NCBI RefSeq assembly: GCF_030403745.1
Contig: NZ_JAQMWP010000017.1
Location: forward strand, 1 to 64,000
Source: Streptomyces sp. S.PB5
Lineage (GTDB): Bacteria > Actinomycetota > Actinomycetes > Streptomycetales > Streptomycetaceae
Direction: 5' to 3'
Length of the DNA: 64,000 bases
Positions 60,431 through 64,000 of the stretch are shown piece after piece. A program made the position numbers and the translations under genes. The notes beneath the pieces were generated by a model that saw only the letters and a program-made list of their open reading frames with translations, did no database searches and was not told the DNA's origin. Position 1 is the first letter of the stretch. Every line of letters begins with the position of its first letter.

Positions 60431-61174
60431 TCAGGAGCGCGGGGGCAGCAGCCCGACTGCCTCGTCCACCGAGATCCGCTCGTCGCGCACCGCGTCGAGG
60501 AGCGCGTCGAGGCCCATCACCCGGGCGGGCGGCGCCGTGTCGGCGGCCGGCACGGGTGCCGTGGGGGCGGGTCCCGGCGCGCTCGCCATGGTCACGGAGG
60601 CGACGTAGGCGGCCATCGCGGCCAGGCTCGGATGGTCGTAGAGGGTGACGGCGCGCTCCCGCAGCCCGTAGATCTGATTGGTCGTGGCCACGAACTCCGC
60701 CCCCAGGATGGAGTCCACGCCCAGCACGTTGAAGGGGGCCGTGGTGTCGATGTCCCAGGGGTCGCAGCACAGGATGCGGGCGAGTTCCTCGCGCAGCACG
60801 TCCAGCACCGAGCCTCCGGAGATCGCGGGGGCCTGCGCCGGGACGTGACCCGGTTGGCGCTCCGCCGCGCGAGGGGCCGGCCTGTCGAGGGGGGCGGCTC
60901 CCGGTGTCCCCCGTTCACGCGCCACATGCCGGGCGAGCTCGAAGGGGGTGGGGTGGTCGAAGAGGGCGTCGGGCTTGACCGCCGTGCCGTAGCGGGCGTT
61001 GACGGTGGCGACGTACTCGACGGTCAGCAGCGAGTCGAGCCCCAGTGACCGGAACGTCTGCTCCGCGTCGATCTTCTCCGGCTTGAGGCGCAGCACGGTG
61101 GCGAGCATGTCCACGAGCTCGGTCATGAGGTCGGCGGTCGCCGAGTTCGGGGAGGGCTGGCTGTCTTGGGGCAT
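60431..61174 (-). CDS. Didomain acyl carrier protein with C-terminal docking helix
   Basis: 247 aa. ACP1 has FRSLGLDSLLTVEYV (Ser48); ACP2 has FNVLGVDSILGAEFV (Ser155). They are joined by a linker of about 25 residues rich in Ala/Pro. The last 23 residues (LDALLDAVRDERISVDEAVGLLP) mirror the N-terminal helix of the KS-like protein 18 nt downstream (ILTRFKAGTLGREEAARLL), suggesting a paired inter-subunit docking interface. The ACP domains differ in sequence and may accept different acyl groups. Activation is probably by the transferase at 57666. It resembles tandem-ACP parts of trans-AT systems, but here no AT domain or separate AT gene is seen. Confidence 0.92.
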   Translation of the reverse strand: MPQDSQPSPNSATADLMTELVDMLATVLRLKPEKIDAEQTFRSLGLDSLLTVEYVATVNARYGTAVKPDALFDHPTPFELARHVARERGTPGAAPLDRPAPRAAERQPGHVPAQAPAISGGSVLDVLREELARILCCDPWDIDTTAPFNVLGVDSILGAEFVATTNQIYGLRERAVTLYDHPSLAAMAAYVASVTMASAPGPAPTAPVPAADTAPPARVMGLDALLDAVRDERISVDEAVGLLPPRS

Positions 61175-61301
61175 GGCTTGACTCCAGGGATCCGTCCGGC
61201 CGGCCGACTACGGAAGTATCGAAGGTGTGCAGGGGTCCGGACCATCGCCGGACGGAGTGAACTGCGGAGCTGCGGCTGGTCCACAAGAGGGACCCGGCGG
61301 C

Positions 61302-61946
61302 TCAGACCGCACCGGCGAAGCCGGTCGTCAGGGCCGAGGCGCGCACGTCGTAACGTCCGGTGTGCCCGGCCGGCACCAGGGCCGTCAGCAGCGAGTCCCA
61401 CAGCGCGCCCACTCTGCGCCGGAGTTCGGGGTAGGGCATACCGGTACCGGAGAGCACTCCGATCCCGCACACCGCCGCGGACAGCAGGGTCTCCGGCCCG
61501 TCCGCCGAGGTGTGCTCGCGCAGTGCCCCGGCCTCGCGGGCCCGGTCGATGAGCCGCAGCACCTCCACGATCCACGCCTGGTGGAAGTCGGTGACGGGCG
61601 GCTGACGTCCGACGCATTCGTTGGTGATCCGGAAGCTCGCACGGATCACCGGGTCCTCGTGGAGCGCCCAGGCCAGCCAGTGCGTCATGTCGATGAGCGC
61701 CTGCACCGGAGGCACGCCCGCCGCCCACTGGCGGCGCACGAAGTCCCTCAGCACGGTGTGCGCCTGCTCCTGCACGGCGTCGGCCAGCCCGTCCTTGGAG
61801 GCGAAGTGGAAGTACAGCGCCCCCTTGGTCAGCCCGGCCGCCGCGGCGATCTGTCCCAGCGTCGCGCTGGCATAGCCGCTGCGGTTGAACATCTGTGCCC
61901 CCGCGCGGACCAGCCTGCGTCGCGTCCTTTCCGACCTGGCCTGCAT
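61302..61946 (-). CDS. ArpA/ScbR-like TetR-family regulator
   Basis: 214 aa. The N-terminal HTH (ERTRRRLVRAGAQMFNRSGYASATLGQIAAAAGLTKGALYFHF) is very like gamma-butyrolactone receptor homologues, and the C-terminal ligand domain has the usual helical layout with WLAWALHEDPVIRASFRI. ATG 61946. It lies between a SARP gene (gap 68 nt) and the didomain-ACP operon (gap 127 nt), all on the same strand. It may be a true autoregulator receptor or a pseudo-receptor that senses the antibiotic. No butyrolactone synthase (AfsA/ScbA-like) is seen in this window. Confidence 0.92.
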   Translation of the reverse strand: MQARSERTRRRLVRAGAQMFNRSGYASATLGQIAAAAGLTKGALYFHFASKDGLADAVQEQAHTVLRDFVRRQWAAGVPPVQALIDMTHWLAWALHEDPVIRASFRITNECVGRQPPVTDFHQAWIVEVLRLIDRAREAGALREHTSADGPETLLSAAVCGIGVLSGTGMPYPELRRRVGALWDSLLTALVPAGHTGRYDVRASALTTGFAGAV

Positions 61947-62014
61947 GGCCGCTCCTCCCCCTGACGTACGGCGCGTCGTGACCGGGAACGCCCCCGCCAC
62001 GAGCTGACGACGAT

Positions 62015-62848
62015 TCAGCCGACGCGGCTGAGACGCTCGTTGCCTCCCCCGCTGGTGGCGACCGACGTCGGTTCGGGGCCGGCCATCAGGATCGACCGCT
62101 GCATCCGGCGCAGCCCGGCGGAGGGTTCCAGGCCCAGTTCACGGACGAGGGCGGTGCGCAGCCGCTGGTAGACGTCGAGGGCCTCGCTGCGCCGGCCGGA
62201 GCGGTGCAGCGCCAGCATGAACTGGCCGTGCAGGTTCTCGTGGGTGCGGTAGCGGGTGACCAGGACGGTGAGCTCGCCCAGCAGTTCGCGGTGGCGCCCC
62301 AGCCGCAGGTCGGCCTCGATGCGCTGGTCGAGCGCGCACAGCCGGGTCTCCTCCAGCCGCTTGGTCTCCATCTCCAGCTGCACGCCGGTCTGTACGTCGG
62401 CGAGGGCGGAGCCGGTCCACAGCCCGAGCGCGTCCCGCAGCTGGCGGGCCGCGCCCGCGAAGTCCCCGGCGTCCATGGCCCGGTAGCCGGTGCCGGCCAG
62501 CCGCTCGAACTCGCGGACGTCACTGGCGCCGCCCGAGGTGTTGAGCAGATAGCCGCCCGGTGAGGTGACGAGCACGTCCTTGGCCGTGCGCGCCGGGGCG
62601 TCCTCGGGGTCGCGCTCGATGGCCGCGGAGATGAGCTCGCGCAGCTGCAGTACGTACGTCTGGAGCGTGGTGCGCGCACTGCGCGGGGGCCGCTCGCCCC
62701 AGAGTTCCTCGATCAGCGTGGCGACCGGCACCACCTGATCGGCGTGCAGGGCGAGCAGCGCCAGAACCTGGCGGGGCTTCGGTGCCGTCGGGGTCACCGA
62801 GACCCCGTTCTCCCTGACGTCCAACGCGCCCAGGACTGCGATGTCCAT
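62015..62848 (-). CDS. SARP-family transcriptional activator, copy 3
   Basis: 277 aa, small SARP: wing-HTH from MDIAVLGALDVRENGVSV to LALHADQVVPVATLIEELWG, BTAD (DVREFERLAGTGYRAMDAGDF). It resembles SARP 1 in size and layout (PRQVLALLA / PRQLLALLA), while SARP 2 is longer. Two receptor-type palindromes occupy its AT-rich upstream gap, an arrangement classical for a SARP switched on when a butyrolactone receptor leaves its operator. It is likely the top activator of the set, controlling the other SARPs or the operon to its left. Confidence 0.95.
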   Translation of the reverse strand: MDIAVLGALDVRENGVSVTPTAPKPRQVLALLALHADQVVPVATLIEELWGERPPRSARTTLQTYVLQLRELISAAIERDPEDAPARTAKDVLVTSPGGYLLNTSGGASDVREFERLAGTGYRAMDAGDFAGAARQLRDALGLWTGSALADVQTGVQLEMETKRLEETRLCALDQRIEADLRLGRHRELLGELTVLVTRYRTHENLHGQFMLALHRSGRRSEALDVYQRLRTALVRELGLEPSAGLRRMQRSILMAGPEPTSVATSGGGNERLSRVG

Positions 62849-63120
62849 GCCGTCTCCCCTATCCGTGCATGAGTTGAGTTCGTGAGTCGCCTGACGTCTG
62901 GTCCTGACGAAGCCGTTTCCGGCATGAACCCAGTTAAAAACAGGGCGGATGGTTTGTCAATACCAAACCGTCCATGCTGTTTTTTATGATCAGCAGCCAC
63001 TCAAGTGGGGCTCTATGACCGCTTTAGTCCGCCCATCGCCGCACAACGAAGATCCCAAAGGAGACCCAGGGCTTCCGTGGCACTGTTAAAACGGAAACAA
63101 AACAAGACCGTATGGTCTGT
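62849..63120. promoter_or_regulatory. AT-rich regulatory gap with two receptor-type palindromes
   Basis: The 272-nt gap in front of SARP 3 is AT-richer than its surroundings. GGATGGTTTG (62947-62956), spacer TCAATAC, CAAACCGTCC (62964-62973) pair at 9 of 10 positions. A second site, AGACC-GTAT-GGTCT with flanking A/T runs, is at about 63100-63122. Both resemble autoregulatory elements (ARE) bound by ArpA/ScbR-type receptors. No gene is present. Confidence 0.65.
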
Positions 63121-63753
63121 TTACTGGGTGTTCGGATCGCGCCCGGTCACGTCCGCGTTCACGGACGCCCGCGTGTTCCGCTCGGTCAGCCGGGGCAGCA
63201 ACAGGTCCCAGAAGCCCGTGACCTTCTCCTCGGACAGCCACGCCTTGTCCTCGCCACCGAGCACCTCGAACCCGACGGTGGCGGCGACGACGGCCGTCGC
63301 GGCGTCGTCCGCCGAGACCCCCTCGGTGAGCCAGCCGCCCTCGTCGGCCCGCAGCAGCGCCTCCTCGACCCAGCGCTGCCATTCCCGCCGGATGGTCGGC
63401 CCCTCGGCGCGGCCGGGCTCGTCGGCCAGTTCGAATCCCGCCCGGACGACGGCGTCGTCGGCGATCCGGCTCATCAACCGGTAGGTGGAGTCCACCAACG
63501 CCTGCAGCGGCTCCCCCTCGCGCGCCACGGCGTCCCGCACGATCTCCCGCACGCTCTCCAGCGCTTCCGCCTCTATGGCCTGCATCAGGGCCTGCTTGCT
63601 CTCGAAGTGGAAGTGCAACGCCCCGTTGCTCACCCCGGCCCGTCGGCTGATCGTCGTGAGCGAGGCGCGGGCGAGGCCCTCCTCAGCGAACACCTCGGCC
63701 GCGGCACGTATCAGAGCCTGGCGGGTACGCGCTGCACGCTCCTGCTTGACCAT
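63121..63753 (-). CDS. ArpA/ScbR-like gamma-butyrolactone receptor homologue
   Basis: 210 aa. MVKQERAARTRQALIRAAAEVFAEEGLARASLTTISRRAGVSNGALHFHFESKQAL is the hallmark N-terminus of this receptor family. The C-terminal domain contains RREWQRWVEEALLRADEGGWL, where receptors have their conserved Trp near the ligand. ATG 63753 follows AGGAGATG. Its 3' end abuts the ARE-like palindrome before SARP 3, and that SARP reads in the same direction downstream. It is distinct from the receptor at 61302, so the locus has a receptor pair. Whether it binds a butyrolactone, a butenolide or the polyketide is unknown. Confidence 0.93.
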   Translation of the reverse strand: MVKQERAARTRQALIRAAAEVFAEEGLARASLTTISRRAGVSNGALHFHFESKQALMQAIEAEALESVREIVRDAVAREGEPLQALVDSTYRLMSRIADDAVVRAGFELADEPGRAEGPTIRREWQRWVEEALLRADEGGWLTEGVSADDAATAVVAATVGFEVLGGEDKAWLSEEKVTGFWDLLLPRLTERNTRASVNADVTGRDPNTQ

Positions 63754-63849
63754 CAGTCATCTCCTGGCCCGGGTCACGGTCCTGGCGCTCCAGGGCGGAA
63801 GCGCTTCACCTGTCCCGTCGTTCGTCGTTCACTGGTCGTTCGTCATGCG

Positions 63850-64000
63850 CTACTGCGGTGGGTTGCCGTGCTTACGGGCCGGCAGGTCGGCGTGCTTGGT
63901 CTGGAGCATCGCGAGGGACTTGACGAGGACCTCGCGGGTCTGTGCCGGGTCGATCACGTCGTCCACCAGGCCGCGTTCGGCCGCGTAGTACGGGTGCATG
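63850..64000 (-). CDS. Acyl-CoA carboxylase carboxyltransferase (beta) subunit, C-terminal fragment
   Basis: Only the last 49 codons are in view: MHPYYAAERGLVDDVIDPAQ, then a Leu/Lys-rich helix and the end RKHGNPPQ. This is the conserved C-terminus of AccD/PccB-type carboxyltransferase subunits, where the extender acyl-CoA is carboxylated in partnership with a biotinylated alpha subunit. It would supply malonyl- or methylmalonyl-CoA for the polyketide lines. The gene starts outside the window; whether it is specific to this cluster cannot be told. Gap to the receptor gene is 96 nt. Confidence 0.9.
   Translation of the reverse strand, partial: MHPYYAAERGLVDDVIDPAQTREVLVKSLAMLQTKHADLPARKHGNPPQ

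Noticed and set aside
1..64000. Simocyclinone-like hybrid (type I plus type II PKS)
   Set aside because: No aminocoumarin, deoxysugar or glycosyltransferase genes, and the type I modules are methylmalonyl-rich rather than polyene-type.

Overview
The window is a high-GC actinobacterial segment, almost certainly Streptomyces: strong third-position GC, GTG starts, ATGA/GTGA-coupled genes, three SARP activators, two ArpA/ScbR-like receptors and dense polyketide machinery. It is nearly wholly secondary-metabolic and holds two assembly-line types side by side: a modular type I PKS locus (left) and a type II aromatic PKS locus (right), joined by a zone of dismantled NRPS parts. I see no tRNA, rRNA, CRISPR array or transposase.

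Left region (1-31.5 kb). A minus-strand operon runs P450 -> PKS-A (5213 aa, CoA-ligase loading domain plus three modules) -> PKS-B (starts at 6582, still open at base 1). Predicted line: CoL-ACP / KS-AT(methylmalonyl)-dh*-KR-ACP / KS-AT(malonyl)-dh*-ACP / KS-AT(methylmalonyl)-kr*-ACP // KS-AT(methylmalonyl)-DH-KR-ACP / KS..., where * marks domains with damaged catalytic motifs. Matching docking helices sit at the PKS-A C-terminus and PKS-B N-terminus. Divergently transcribed are an FMN quinone/azo-reductase, a second P450 and two SAM methyltransferases, ending in a perfect 38-bp bidirectional terminator. Then come two Gfo/Idh/MocA proteins (one with altered catalytic motif), an SGNH hydrolase, a TetR regulator and a divergent MFS exporter. 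The rest of the PKS, including any release domain, lies beyond the left edge.

Middle region (33-39.3 kb). A plus-strand operon encodes a free carrier protein, two micro-ORFs and a truncated, motif-poor adenylation domain; a condensation-thioesterase fusion faces it. Together they look like one NRPS module taken apart. A LuxR/NarL-type regulator without its phospho-acceptor Asp and a Sfp-type phosphopantetheinyl transferase follow.

Right region (39.3-64 kb). A type II PKS cluster: KS-alpha, CLF, ACP, MBL-fold cyclase, two paralogous didomain aromatase/cyclases, an ActIII-like ketoreductase, two FAD monooxygenases, an ABM-type monooxygenase, an acyl-CoA ligase, an acyl-CoA dehydrogenase, twin SnoaL-like proteins and a type II thioesterase. 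A separate minus-strand operon carries a didomain ACP, a degenerate ketosynthase-like protein and a second phosphopantetheinyl transferase. Control appears layered: ArpA-like receptors with palindromes in front of one SARP, and 11-bp phased SARP-type direct repeats ahead of at least five transcription units. The window ends in the C-terminus of an acyl-CoA carboxylase beta subunit, a plausible extender-unit supplier.

The minimal PKS, KR, ARO/CYC and MBL cyclase should build a reduced, cyclised aromatic core that the oxygenases modify. The NRPS fragments and the KS-like/didomain ACP operon may handle a starter or an appended acyl group. Whether the type I chain is joined to the aromatic core or belongs to a neighbouring cluster cannot be settled from sequence alone.
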